From NCBI GenBank assembly GCA_050998755.1, contig JBPCPW010000063.1:1-53940 (forward strand): a stretch of DNA of 53,940 nucleotides, in the 5' to 3' direction. A program made the translations under genes and the position numbers. Position 1 is the stretch's first letter. Each line of letters begins with the position of its first letter. The notes under the pieces were generated by a model, which was not told the DNA's origin, ran no database searches, and saw only the letters and a program-made list of their open reading frames with translations. This DNA comes from JAXDLW01 sp050998755. GTDB taxonomy: Bacteria; Chloroflexota; Dormibacteria; DASZGP01. Below are positions 31,663 to 40,093 of the stretch, in pieces.

Positions 31663-33291
31663 TCAGGCCGCCAGGTGATCGGCCAGCCGCGCCGCCAGCG
31701 CCATGATCGTTATCGCGGGGTTGGCGCTGCCCTGGGTCGGGGTGACGCTGCCGTCGCAGATGTAGAGGTTGGGGACAGCAAAGCTGCGCAGGTTGCGGTC
31801 CACCACCCCGGACTTCTCATCGGCGGCCATCCGCGCCCCGCCCATCAGGTGGGCGTAGCGCTTGATCGTCACCGTGTCCTGTGCGCCTGCCGCCTGAAGG
31901 ATCTCGACCAGCACCTTCTGCGACGCCGCCATCAGCTTCTTATCGTTGTCGCACTGGGAGTAGTTGAAGTTGGCGACGGGGAGGCCGTACTGGTCTTTTT
32001 CCGCCGCCAGCGTGACGCGATTGTCCGGCAGAGGCAGGAACTCGCAGAGGGTCCCAAGCGTCGCCCAGTGAACGTAGTCGCGCGTGTACTCGCGCAGGAC
32101 CTCGCCCCAGTGGCCTTCGGCGCAGACATGCTCGGCCCAGGTGATGGGCTGGGGAGAGATCGTCTGGACCGAGAACCCGCGCTTGTAGTCTTTGGTCGCA
32201 TCGGTCTCGTAAAAGGCCTCCGAGGAGACCTCGGGCGGGGGCGCCTTGTACATCCGCACCTCGTCCTCGAAGCGTCCGGCGGTCTGGGCTGCACCCTGCA
32301 CCATCAGGTAGCGCCCCACCTGGTCATGGTTGTTGCAGAGCCCATCGGCGAACCGCTTGCAGGCGGAGTTGAGGAGCAGCCGCGGGGTCTCGATCGCGTA
32401 TCCGGCCACACAGACCATGCGCGCCCGCTGCCGGTGTTCGACCCCGTCCCGGTAGTAGGTGACGCCCGCCGCCTCCCCATGGACACCGATCTCGACACGT
32501 GCGACCATGCAGTTGGGGCGGATTTCGGCACCGTGTTTGAGCGCGTCCGGGACGTGAGTGATGAGCGTCGATGCCTTGGCATTGACCTTGCAACCCTGGA
32601 GACAGAAGCCCCGATAGATGCAGTGGGGTCGGTTGCCCATCACGCCGTTGGTGATCGCGACTGGGCCCACCAGCGCCTTGATCCCGATCTTCTCGCAGCC
32701 ACGGAGAAAGATCTCGCCAGCGGCGTTGACGGGATGGGGACCGTGTGGATAGCGGTGAGGGTGACCCCAGGGCCAATCCTGCCCGGCCACCGGCATCTCC
32801 TCCTCCATCAGCTCGTAGTAGGGCCGGAGCTCCTCATAGCTGATCGGCCAATCGGCCCCCACGCCGTCGAGCGTCATGGTCTGGAAGTCGGAGGGATGAA
32901 ACCGGGGCGCGTATCCCGCGTAGTGGATGGTGGAGCCGCCCACGCCGCGACCGGAGTTGTTGGCGCCGAGCGGGACCGGGTCGGCGCCGCCGATGACCCG
33001 GGGCTCAGTCCAGTAGAGCTGGTGCGAGCCGGCCTCGTCGCTGACCCAGTCGGCATCCGGGTCCCAGAACGGCCCCGCGTCCAGCGCGACCACCTTCCAG
33101 CCGTGCCGCGCCAGGCGCTGGGAGAGCACGCCGCCGCCGGCGCCACAGCCGACGATCACGATGTCCACCTCCTCGGCGTCATCGTATTGGCGCATTCGCT
33201 CTCGCAGGTCCCAGGGGGTGCGGACCTGCGTCGCCGGGTCCGGCAGCAACCAGGCTGACTCGTTTCGTTGGCGGACGTCGTCCAGGGACAC
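31663..33291 (-). CDS. GMC-family oxidoreductase (gluconate 2-dehydrogenase alpha type)
   Basis: 542 residues from GTG 33291, two bases after the subunit 3 stop; the longer frame has no homology. FAD-binding DIVIVGCGAGGGVLSQRLA lies near residue 44, followed by GRGVGGSTIHYAG, the substrate-side HLMGGARMA, and the C-terminal TQGSANPAITIMALAARLAD. A Cys-containing IYRGFCLQGC resembles gluconate dehydrogenase large subunits. It oxidises a sugar or sugar acid and passes electrons on, with the gene for its small subunit adjacent. Confidence 0.9.
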   Translation of the reverse strand: MSLDDVRQRNESAWLLPDPATQVRTPWDLRERMRQYDDAEEVDIVIVGCGAGGGVLSQRLARHGWKVVALDAGPFWDPDADWVSDEAGSHQLYWTEPRVIGGADPVPLGANNSGRGVGGSTIHYAGYAPRFHPSDFQTMTLDGVGADWPISYEELRPYYELMEEEMPVAGQDWPWGHPHRYPHGPHPVNAAGEIFLRGCEKIGIKALVGPVAITNGVMGNRPHCIYRGFCLQGCKVNAKASTLITHVPDALKHGAEIRPNCMVARVEIGVHGEAAGVTYYRDGVEHRQRARMVCVAGYAIETPRLLLNSACKRFADGLCNNHDQVGRYLMVQGAAQTAGRFEDEVRMYKAPPPEVSSEAFYETDATKDYKRGFSVQTISPQPITWAEHVCAEGHWGEVLREYTRDYVHWATLGTLCEFLPLPDNRVTLAAEKDQYGLPVANFNYSQCDNDKKLMAASQKVLVEILQAAGAQDTVTIKRYAHLMGGARMAADEKSGVVDRNLRSFAVPNLYICDGSVTPTQGSANPAITIMALAARLADHLAA

Positions 33292-33293
33292 GG

Positions 33294-33992
33294 TCAGGCG
33301 CCGCGGCTCGTCGCCGCCGGGTCGGACGAGCTGGCCGGCCCGCCGCCAGCATGACGTTGGCGGGCGGCCGTGAGCCGCTCGGCCCACGGACCGGGGTCTG
33401 GGCTGCGGGCTTCGACAACCTCCCAGGGCTCCCGCCTGCCAAGGCCCAAGTTCTTGTAGCCGCGCGGGTAAGCGGGCCCGCCGTAACCGATCTCGTTCCA
33501 CGCCCATGGATGCGAGTAGAAAGCGGCGCAGCCATATCGCATCCAGAGGCCAAAGACCCGCTTCGCCGGGAGGCTGCCAAGGCGATCCGCCCCCCTCACC
33601 CGCTCGAGGAGGTCGTTCTGCTCTCCCTCGGCGACTGTGTGAAAGCCGCGGCCGTGCTGGTCCTGGGAGAGCGCCTCGATCGCCGCAAGTGACTGATGCC
33701 AGGCGTCTGCGTCGCTCGGCATGTCCTCGTACCGGTAGCCGTCGATGATGCCGTCCGCGAGGCGCGCATCCACCATCTGCACCAGAGGAACCTTCGGCTC
33801 ATCCGACTGCGCCAGGAGGCGGTCCAGGAGCGCCTCCGCGGTAAGCGCCTCGTCCGGATTGAAGAATCGGAGGGGACCTGGGGCGTCCAGCCTCGCCAGC
33901 ACGACCCCGGCCGTCTCTGGGTCCCAGTTGGCGGCCTGAGCTACGACATCGTAGCCCGGGAAGCGGCCCTTCCGTCCTGGAGTTGTCCCCAT
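33294..33992 (-). CDS. gluconate 2-dehydrogenase subunit 3-like protein
   Basis: 232 residues from ATG 33992. LRFFNPDEALTAEALLDRLL opens the family domain, followed by VQMVDARLADGIIDGYRYED, FHTVAEGEQNDLLERV, AFYSHPWAWNEIGYGGPAYP and RGYKNL. Such proteins form the small subunit of GMC gluconate-type dehydrogenases. The usual Tat signal is not visible at this N-terminus (MGTTPGRKGRFPGYDVV), so export may depend on another component or the complex may be cytoplasmic. The start overlaps the previous stop (TGATG). Confidence 0.83.
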   Translation of the reverse strand: MGTTPGRKGRFPGYDVVAQAANWDPETAGVVLARLDAPGPLRFFNPDEALTAEALLDRLLAQSDEPKVPLVQMVDARLADGIIDGYRYEDMPSDADAWHQSLAAIEALSQDQHGRGFHTVAEGEQNDLLERVRGADRLGSLPAKRVFGLWMRYGCAAFYSHPWAWNEIGYGGPAYPRGYKNLGLGRREPWEVVEARSPDPGPWAERLTAARQRHAGGGPASSSDPAATSRGA

Positions 33993-34453
33993 CACTTCTC
34001 GCGACGGAGGATGGCGGCGAGCAGTCCCATGCCTCCAACCAGCGTCACCAGCATGGGCGCCATCAGCGGGGGACCCATCTCGATGTTGTATATCGCCTGC
34101 GACCAGCCGCCGGGCTTGCGGCTGATGCCGCGGATGTGAAGATAGGTCCCCTGTACGCCGTTGGCGACAACGAAGGCCGAGACCACTGGCAGCGCGGTCT
34201 TCGCGGTGCGCCGGCTGAAGATGCCGGCAATACCGGCGAAGAGCATCACCGGGCTGAGCGCGATCGGTGCCCACATCCAGCGATTGCCGAAACTGGCACG
34301 GTCGTGCTCGAAGTAGATCTCGGCGCCGACCACCACGGCGGATATCCCGGCCAGACCCGACAGCAGGCGCTCGAAGCGACCGTGCTCGATGTTCTGGACC
34401 AGGTGGTCGATGCCTTCAAGCGTCTCCACCACCGCGCCATGCCGGCGGCTCAT
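33992..34453 (-). CDS. four-TM membrane protein of the GMC operon
   Basis: 153 residues. Hydrophobic segments lie at about 27-46, 58-78, 84-103 and 128-148; short loops include EIYFEHDRASFGNRWMW and GISRKPGGWSQAIYNIEMGP. Family not recognised. It overlaps both neighbours by a few bases (ATGA with the TPP gene, TGATG with subunit 3), which argues for a structural or electron-transfer role with the dehydrogenase, perhaps as membrane anchor. Confidence 0.7.
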   Translation of the reverse strand: MSRRHGAVVETLEGIDHLVQNIEHGRFERLLSGLAGISAVVVGAEIYFEHDRASFGNRWMWAPIALSPVMLFAGIAGIFSRRTAKTALPVVSAFVVANGVQGTYLHIRGISRKPGGWSQAIYNIEMGPPLMAPMLVTLVGGMGLLAAILRREK

Positions 34454-36207
34454 GCCTTGAGTTCGTCGATTTTGTCGCGAAAGAGGGTGCTGGCGATGGT
34501 GGCGCGGTGGGGCTGGCCGCGCAGGAACGCCTCGGCGAAGCCCTTGGCCTGCGCGTAGCTCACCTTGGCTGGCAGCGGGGGCTCCTCGGGGTTCGTGACG
34601 CAGTCGACCAGGGCGGGGCCGTCGTGCTCGAGGGCACCGCGAACCGCGGCCTCAAGGTCCACGGCCTTCTCGACGCGGTAGGCCTTGCCGCCGTTGGCCT
34701 CGGCGAAGGCCGCGAAGTTGGCGATACCCGCATGGCGCACCCCGAACTCGGGAAAGCCGAGGACCATCTGCTCCCAGAGGATCTGCCCGAAGACGTGGTT
34801 GTTGTTGATGAAGACCTTGACCGGCAGCTTGTGTCGCACCGCGGTCAGGAACTCGGCCATCAGCATGGCGAAGCCACCGTCGCCGACAAAGGCGATGCAC
34901 TGCCGGCCGGGATAGGCCCACTGGGCGGCGATCGTGTAGGGGAGCCCGGGCGCCATGGTGGCGAGGTTGCCGGACAGCATGTAACGGCGGTTGCCACGGA
35001 TGACGAACTGGCGGGCCGACCAGGTCGCGATCGTTCCCGAGTCGGAGGAGAGGATGGCGTCGTCGCTGGCAAACCTGTCGATCAGCTCCGCCAGGTACTG
35101 GGGCTGGATCGGATCACGTCCGGGGTCGGCAAGCGCCCGGACCTTCTCCCACCACTCCTTCATTCCCTTCTGCGCGTCCTCAAGGAAACCGCGGTCCTCC
35201 TTCCTGTTCAACATGGGAAGGAGTGCCTGCAGGGTCTCCTTGGCGTCGCCGACCAGCGGCACTTCGGTGGGGACGCGATTCCCGGCGCGGGTGGGGCTCC
35301 AGTCGACCTGGACGGTTCTGGCCTTCTCGGGGAGGTGCTTGGTGTAGGGGAAGTTGGTCCCGACCATGAAGAGGGTGTCGCAGCCGCTCATCGCGTCCTC
35401 TGAGGGCCTGGTACCCAGCAGCCCGATGCCGCCGGTGCAGTAGGGGTCGTCATCTGGAAAGGCCGACTTGCCGGAGAGCGTCTTGACCACCGGGCTGCCG
35501 AGAAGCTCCGCGACCTGGCGCAGCTCCTCCCCCGCCCCGATCGCGCCGGCGCCGGCCAGCAGCACGACCTTCTTGCCCTGGTTCAGGACGTCGGCGGCGC
35601 GCCTGAGGTCGGCCTCGCGCGGCAGGCCCGGGGCAGGGATGAAGATCGGCGCCGTGTGGGGAGACCGCGCCGGAGCGAAGTTGTCGTACGGGTTCAGGTC
35701 TGCGTCCGCCAGCTGGATGTCCACCGGGAAGGTGATATGGGAGACGGTCCGGTGAGCCAGCGAGGTCTTCACCGCAATGTCAACCAGAGTTGGGATCTGC
35801 ACCGGGACCAGGACCATGGCGTCGTACTCGGCCACGTCTTCGTAGAGCTTCTCCAGGTGGACCTCCTGCTGGTAGCCAGTGCCCAGTAGCTGGGTCTCCT
35901 GCATCCCGGTAAGCGCCAGGACCGGCTGGTGATCGAGCTTGGCGTCGTAGAGGCCGTTCAGGAGGTGGATCCCTCCCGGTCCGGAGGTGGCCAGGCAGAC
36001 GCCCAGCTTTCCGGTGCACTTGGCGTAGCCGGTGGCCATGAAGGCCGCCGCCTCCTCGTGGTGGACAAGCACAAATCGCATCTTGTCCTGGTGGCGACGC
36101 AGGGCCTCGGTGATGCCGTTGATACCGTCCCCGGGAAGCCCAAATATGGTGTCGACACCCCAGTCAATCAACCGTTCAATTAGCAGCTCTGCCGCGATCT
36201 TTTTCAA
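34450..36207 (-). CDS. thiamine-pyrophosphate enzyme (pyruvate oxidase-like)
   Basis: 585 residues from TTG 36207. GGGAG lies six bases before this TTG, whereas ATG 36231 and ATG 36273 have no comparable ribosome site. The catalytic Glu is in VHHEEAAAFMATGYAK, and the C-terminal TPP motif runs from FVGDGGFAMLMAEF to NNNHVFGQ. The overall order (PYR, central FAD/NAD-like, PP domains) is that of PoxB, acetolactate synthase and relatives; YQQEVHLEKLYEDVAEY favours the PoxB-like group. Expected reaction: oxidative decarboxylation of pyruvate or a similar 2-keto acid. It heads the operon with GMC and the enolase-type enzyme. Confidence 0.88.
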   Translation of the reverse strand: MKKIAAELLIERLIDWGVDTIFGLPGDGINGITEALRRHQDKMRFVLVHHEEAAAFMATGYAKCTGKLGVCLATSGPGGIHLLNGLYDAKLDHQPVLALTGMQETQLLGTGYQQEVHLEKLYEDVAEYDAMVLVPVQIPTLVDIAVKTSLAHRTVSHITFPVDIQLADADLNPYDNFAPARSPHTAPIFIPAPGLPREADLRRAADVLNQGKKVVLLAGAGAIGAGEELRQVAELLGSPVVKTLSGKSAFPDDDPYCTGGIGLLGTRPSEDAMSGCDTLFMVGTNFPYTKHLPEKARTVQVDWSPTRAGNRVPTEVPLVGDAKETLQALLPMLNRKEDRGFLEDAQKGMKEWWEKVRALADPGRDPIQPQYLAELIDRFASDDAILSSDSGTIATWSARQFVIRGNRRYMLSGNLATMAPGLPYTIAAQWAYPGRQCIAFVGDGGFAMLMAEFLTAVRHKLPVKVFINNNHVFGQILWEQMVLGFPEFGVRHAGIANFAAFAEANGGKAYRVEKAVDLEAAVRGALEHDGPALVDCVTNPEEPPLPAKVSYAQAKGFAEAFLRGQPHRATIASTLFRDKIDELKA

Positions 36208-36332
36208 TTCGGTCTCCCTGTGGACATGCATGCCATCCAAGACATGCGATCCCCGGACTGGGTAAATGGACATGGCCGCGGTGCGGTACCAGCCAACACC
36301 AGTCGAAGCTTGCACGGGCGGTCATCAGGGCG

Positions 36333-36350
36333 CTGTGCGAAACCGCACAG
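36333..36350. promoter_or_regulatory. CRP-like dyad, site 7
   Basis: CTGTGCG-AAAC-CGCACAG, extended to GCG/CGG. It lies 125 bp upstream of the TTG start of the TPP operon and 115 bp upstream of the rightward SDR remnant and debranching-enzyme gene. Confidence 0.85.
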
Positions 36351-36438
36351 CGGCGCGATCCATGACCTTAGACGATGGGGATGGTCCGTGTCGACCTGCC
36401 GCCACAGTGTTGCGCTGCCGGCCAGCCCGGACCGCCAA
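36333..36438. repeat. promoter-block repeat, copy B
   Basis: Aligns with 26745-26852 over its whole length, operator included. On the right of copy A stands folE, and on the right of copy B the SDR scar and the debranching enzyme; on the left stand aquaporin and the TPP operon. A shared divergent control region is implied. Confidence 0.75.
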
Positions 36439-36465
36439 TCGACTGGCAATCACGGAGCCTCCTGA

Positions 36466-36565
36466 ATGATCTTCGACGCCAAGGTAGCGCTCGTAAACCT
36501 CCTGCGTGACAGGGTCAACCTACTACGTCGACGGCGGCATGGCGCGCTTTGCCGAGGCTCTCTGA
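36466..36565 (+). pseudogene. SDR (glucose 1-dehydrogenase-like) reduced to its two ends
   Basis: ATG 36466, preceded by GGAG, reads MIFDAKVALV, the classic beginning of an SDR. One frame over, the sequence immediately continues SCVTGSTYYVDGGMARFAEAL and stops at 36565; this is the classic C-terminus of glucose 1-dehydrogenase-like SDRs. The about 230 residues in between (cofactor loop, Ser, Tyr, Lys) are gone. A single clean internal deletion explains the scar. Confidence 0.7.
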
Positions 36566-36574
36566 GGCATTCCG

Positions 36575-38848
36575 GTGACTGAGACCAACAAGACCCCACC
36601 CCTCCAGAGCGGAGCCAGGGCACGATCGCATTCCACCCGCGCGGGCGGCACCGCTACTGCGGGCCAGGTGAAGAAGCCAAGCGCCCATACCCGAAGTGCT
36701 GCCGGCAAGAGCAGTGCCGCCGCCCGAGCGGGGCGTCTGTTCCATCATGACGCGTCGACCCGCCATTCGGATCTCGGTGAGTCGCTGATAACCAAGGTGA
36801 ATGGGCTCTTCAGCCTGTGCGCACGCAGCGGCGACATCGACAGCGACGAGAACGACGCTCATGGGCTCTATTTCCACGACACTCGCTTCTTGAGCCGGGC
36901 CCGCCTGCGCCTCAACGGCCTGCCGCTTGCGGTGCTCCTGTGCCGCGCAGAAGGTGCCACCTTCACCGCCGAGTTGAGCAACTGTGAGCTCACCAATCGT
37001 GACGGCGCCGTGGTCCCAAAGAACCGCATCGGCATCAACCGCCGGCGAGAGGTAGGCGCCAAGACGATCGAGCGCCTCGAGGTCGTCAACTACTCGTCAG
37101 AATCCGTCGCGCTGTCTCTGTCGCTCGAGTTCGACGCCGCCTTCGAAAGTATGTTCGTCCTGCGGGGGGCGGAGTCGGGCAAGCGCGGAACCCTTCACCT
37201 CCCCCAATGGTCGAGCCACACGTTGACCTTTCGTTACGACGGCGCCGACCGGCGCACCAGGTTCACCCGTCTGTCATTCGAACCTGATCCGACACACGAG
37301 CACCGTGCTGGGGCTGAGTTCAAGCTTCAGCTGGAGCCCAACGAGCGGGCGGTCATCGCCGTCACGATCGAGATCGAGGACCGCGGCCCTGGCAACCTGG
37401 AGCCGCGACCGCTGGCGCAGCTGGAGGACTGGCCGTTGCGATCAGTGAGCGTCGAGACAGACAATCCGCTCTTCGACCGGGTTCTTCGGCGGTCGTTCGA
37501 CGACCTGCGGATGCTGCTCATGCGCGAGCGCCGGGAGATCTTCTTCGCGGCGGGCGTCCCCTGGTTTGTCGCCTTGTTCGGGCGTGACAGCATCATCACC
37601 GCCCTCGAGATGCTGCCATATAACTCTGCCATCGCGGCCAGTACCCTGATCCTGTTAGCGCACCACCAGGGCAAACGACGTGACGCCTGGCGTGACGAGG
37701 ACCGGGGCAAGATCCTTCACGAGCTGCGGGTCGGGGAGATGGCGGATCTGCACGAGGTACCCCAGACACCGTACTACGGCACCGTCGACGCCACCCCGCT
37801 GTTCATCATCCTCCTGGCCGACTACATCCGCTGGACCGGCGACCTGGGACTTTGGCGGAGGCTGCGCAAGAACGTGGATCGGGCCCTTGGATGGATCGAC
37901 AAATATGGCGACCATGATGGAGACGGGTTCACCGACTACCAGTCGGAATCTGGAAAGGGAATGGCAAACCACGGCTGGAAGGACTCAGGCAACAGCATCC
38001 GCAACCGCAATGGCTCGTTGGGGGTTCCCCCGATCGCACCCGTCGAAGTCCAAGGCTATGTCTACCGTGCCTGGCTGGATGCGGCCTGGTTACTCCGGCA
38101 AGAGGGTGAGGATGAACGTGCCCAGCAGCTTGAAGCTCAGGCTGCCGCTCTGCGCGCGAGATTCCGAGACGCGTACTGGATGCCGGGAGACAAGTACTTG
38201 GCGCTGGCGCTGGAAGCTGACGGCAGGCGTGTCGAATCGATAACCTCGAATCCGGGTCAGGCCATGTGGGGCGGCATCGTCGACGCCGATCACGCGGAGT
38301 GGGTGGTGCGGCGGCTACTGAGCGAGGCGATGTTCAACGGCTGGGGGATTCGGACCCTCGCCGACAGCGAGGTCGCTTACAACCCGATCGACTACCAGGT
38401 CGGCTCTGTCTGGCCACACGACAATGCCATGATCGTAGCGGGCCTGAAGCGCTACGGGTACGAGCATGAGGCTCTGCAGGTCGTCACGGGAATCTTCGAA
38501 GCGGCTTGCAAGTTCCCCGAAGCACGCCTTCCCGAACTCTTCGCGGGATTCGCGAGAGACCAGTACGGGGTGCCCGTCCGCTATCCGGTCGCCTGCAATC
38601 CCCAGGCCTGGGCAGCAGGAGCGGTCCCCTACATGTTGCAGAGCGTCCTGGGGTTGGTTCCTGACGCAACGCGAGGAGAGCTTCGGATCGTACGCCCCTC
38701 ATTGCCCGACTGGCTGCCCACGGTTACAGTCCGGGACTTGGAGGTCGGCGGCGCAAAGATCGACCTGAGATACGAACGCCACGCCGACGCCACCGAGGTT
38801 GAGATCCTTGACCAGCGCGGCGACATCAGCGTCCGGATCGAGGCGTAG
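36575..38848 (+). CDS. glycogen debranching-type enzyme (amylo-alpha-1,6-glucosidase family)
   Basis: 757 residues from GTG 36575. A disordered, basic N-terminus of about 60 residues precedes the glycogen-debranching N-terminal beta domain (HGLYFHDTRFLSRARLRLNG). The (alpha/alpha)6 catalytic domain contains GVPWFVALFGRDSIITALEM, DGFTDYQSESGKGMANHGWK and NPIDYQVGSVWPHDNAMIVAG. These are typical of bacterial GH15/GH63-like debranching relatives; the catalytic acids probably lie in the GRDS and DYQ regions. It acts on branched glucans or related oligosaccharides. It shares the site 7 control region with the TPP operon. Confidence 0.88.
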   Translation: MTETNKTPPLQSGARARSHSTRAGGTATAGQVKKPSAHTRSAAGKSSAAARAGRLFHHDASTRHSDLGESLITKVNGLFSLCARSGDIDSDENDAHGLYFHDTRFLSRARLRLNGLPLAVLLCRAEGATFTAELSNCELTNRDGAVVPKNRIGINRRREVGAKTIERLEVVNYSSESVALSLSLEFDAAFESMFVLRGAESGKRGTLHLPQWSSHTLTFRYDGADRRTRFTRLSFEPDPTHEHRAGAEFKLQLEPNERAVIAVTIEIEDRGPGNLEPRPLAQLEDWPLRSVSVETDNPLFDRVLRRSFDDLRMLLMRERREIFFAAGVPWFVALFGRDSIITALEMLPYNSAIAASTLILLAHHQGKRRDAWRDEDRGKILHELRVGEMADLHEVPQTPYYGTVDATPLFIILLADYIRWTGDLGLWRRLRKNVDRALGWIDKYGDHDGDGFTDYQSESGKGMANHGWKDSGNSIRNRNGSLGVPPIAPVEVQGYVYRAWLDAAWLLRQEGEDERAQQLEAQAAALRARFRDAYWMPGDKYLALALEADGRRVESITSNPGQAMWGGIVDADHAEWVVRRLLSEAMFNGWGIRTLADSEVAYNPIDYQVGSVWPHDNAMIVAGLKRYGYEHEALQVVTGIFEAACKFPEARLPELFAGFARDQYGVPVRYPVACNPQAWAAGAVPYMLQSVLGLVPDATRGELRIVRPSLPDWLPTVTVRDLEVGGAKIDLRYERHADATEVEILDQRGDISVRIEA

Positions 38849-38856
38849 CGGCGGCG

Positions 38857-40083
38857 GTGGTGACTCGCGCCCCCTCGACCTGCTCGAACGGAACCGGACC
38901 GGAAGCGACTCGGCCCGCGCGGCGCGCGGTCGGCAGCGCCTCGCGGCTGCGAATCGCGCAGATCGCCCCGTTGTCGTTGCGTATTCCACCCCTCTCATAC
39001 GGGGGGACCGAGAGGGTCGTCCACGCCCTGACCGAGGGACTGCTCCACCGCGGCCACGACGTCACCCTGTTCGCTGCGGGAACCTCGTTGACCTCGGCCC
39101 GCCTCCGGAGCGCCACACCGAGGCCGCTTTGGGAGGTCGATGAAGACTCACATCCCGAGGTCAGAGCGCGACAGATCGCGGATCTGGTTGCCCACCAACA
39201 TGAGTTCGACATCATCCATTCGCACGTCGACTACGTATCAGATGCCGATGCTGAACTCGAGGTTCCCACGGTGCGGACGCTGCATGGCCGGCTCGACCTT
39301 CCCCGCGAGAAGCAGCTCTTGCTCGTGGTCCCGGACCAGCCTCTGGTGTCGATCAGCAATCGCCAGCGCGCTCCGGTGGCGGACCTAGGCCTGAACTGGC
39401 AGGCCACCATCTATCACGGGCTGAGGCTGACAACCACCTACCGACTTGGTGAGGGAGACGGGGGATACCTGGCTTTCCTCGGCAGGATCAATCCCGAGAA
39501 GGATCCGGTCACCGCGATCAGGGTGGCGGTCACGGCAGGTTTGCCCATCAAGATCGCCGCCCGGGTGGACCCGATTGATCGGGAATACCATCGAGACCAG
39601 GTCATGCCCTGGCTGGACCACCCGCTGGTCCACTGGGTCGGTGAGGTCGATGATCGAGGCAAGGCCGAGCTCCTCGAGCACGCATTGGCGCTGCTCGTCC
39701 CGATCGACTGGGAGGAACCCTTCGGACTCGTTTTCATCGAGTCGCTGGCAGCGGGCACACCGGTCATCTCACGGCCGCGCGGCGCGCTCCCGGAGCTAGT
39801 CGACAACGGTCGTAATGGGTTTCTCGCCGAGGACGAAGACGGCCTGGTGGCTGCCTGCAAGGCAGTCGCAGCTCTCGATCGAAGGGCGTGCCGCGCAATG
39901 GCTCTCGACCGGTTCTCCGTCGAACAGATGGCTCTCCGATACGAGGAGGTATACACGGCCGTGCTGGAAGCGCGAGCAGACCGTTCATCCGGCAGGTCAT
40001 GCGGTAGCAACGGCACAGAATCCTCCAGGCGGCGCCAACTGGCCCTCTCGGGCGTCGAGTATGGAGCGGTAACAGACGACTAG
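38857..40083 (+). CDS. GT4 family glycosyltransferase
   Basis: 408 residues from GTG 38857 (a basic N-terminus of about 30 residues may not all be translated). GT-B fold: LRIAQIAPLSLRIPPLSYGG and TERVVHALTEGLLHRGHDVT in the N-domain; FLGRINPEKDPVTAIRVA and IDWEEPFGLVFIESLAAGTP in the donor domain. It is unrelated in detail to the GT4 at 28718. It follows the debranching enzyme closely (8 bp gap) and may take part in glucan or glycolipid synthesis; the acceptor is unknown. Confidence 0.87.
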   Translation: MVTRAPSTCSNGTGPEATRPARRAVGSASRLRIAQIAPLSLRIPPLSYGGTERVVHALTEGLLHRGHDVTLFAAGTSLTSARLRSATPRPLWEVDEDSHPEVRARQIADLVAHQHEFDIIHSHVDYVSDADAELEVPTVRTLHGRLDLPREKQLLLVVPDQPLVSISNRQRAPVADLGLNWQATIYHGLRLTTTYRLGEGDGGYLAFLGRINPEKDPVTAIRVAVTAGLPIKIAARVDPIDREYHRDQVMPWLDHPLVHWVGEVDDRGKAELLEHALALLVPIDWEEPFGLVFIESLAAGTPVISRPRGALPELVDNGRNGFLAEDEDGLVAACKAVAALDRRACRAMALDRFSVEQMALRYEEVYTAVLEARADRSSGRSCGSNGTESSRRRQLALSGVEYGAVTDD

Positions 40084-40093
40084 TCTCTCAGGG

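Noticed and set aside
31468..33258. 596-codon plus-strand open frame
   Set aside because: It is antisense to the GMC and enolase-superfamily genes, is Arg/Gly/Val-rich and has no family pattern; long antisense frames are expected at this GC content.
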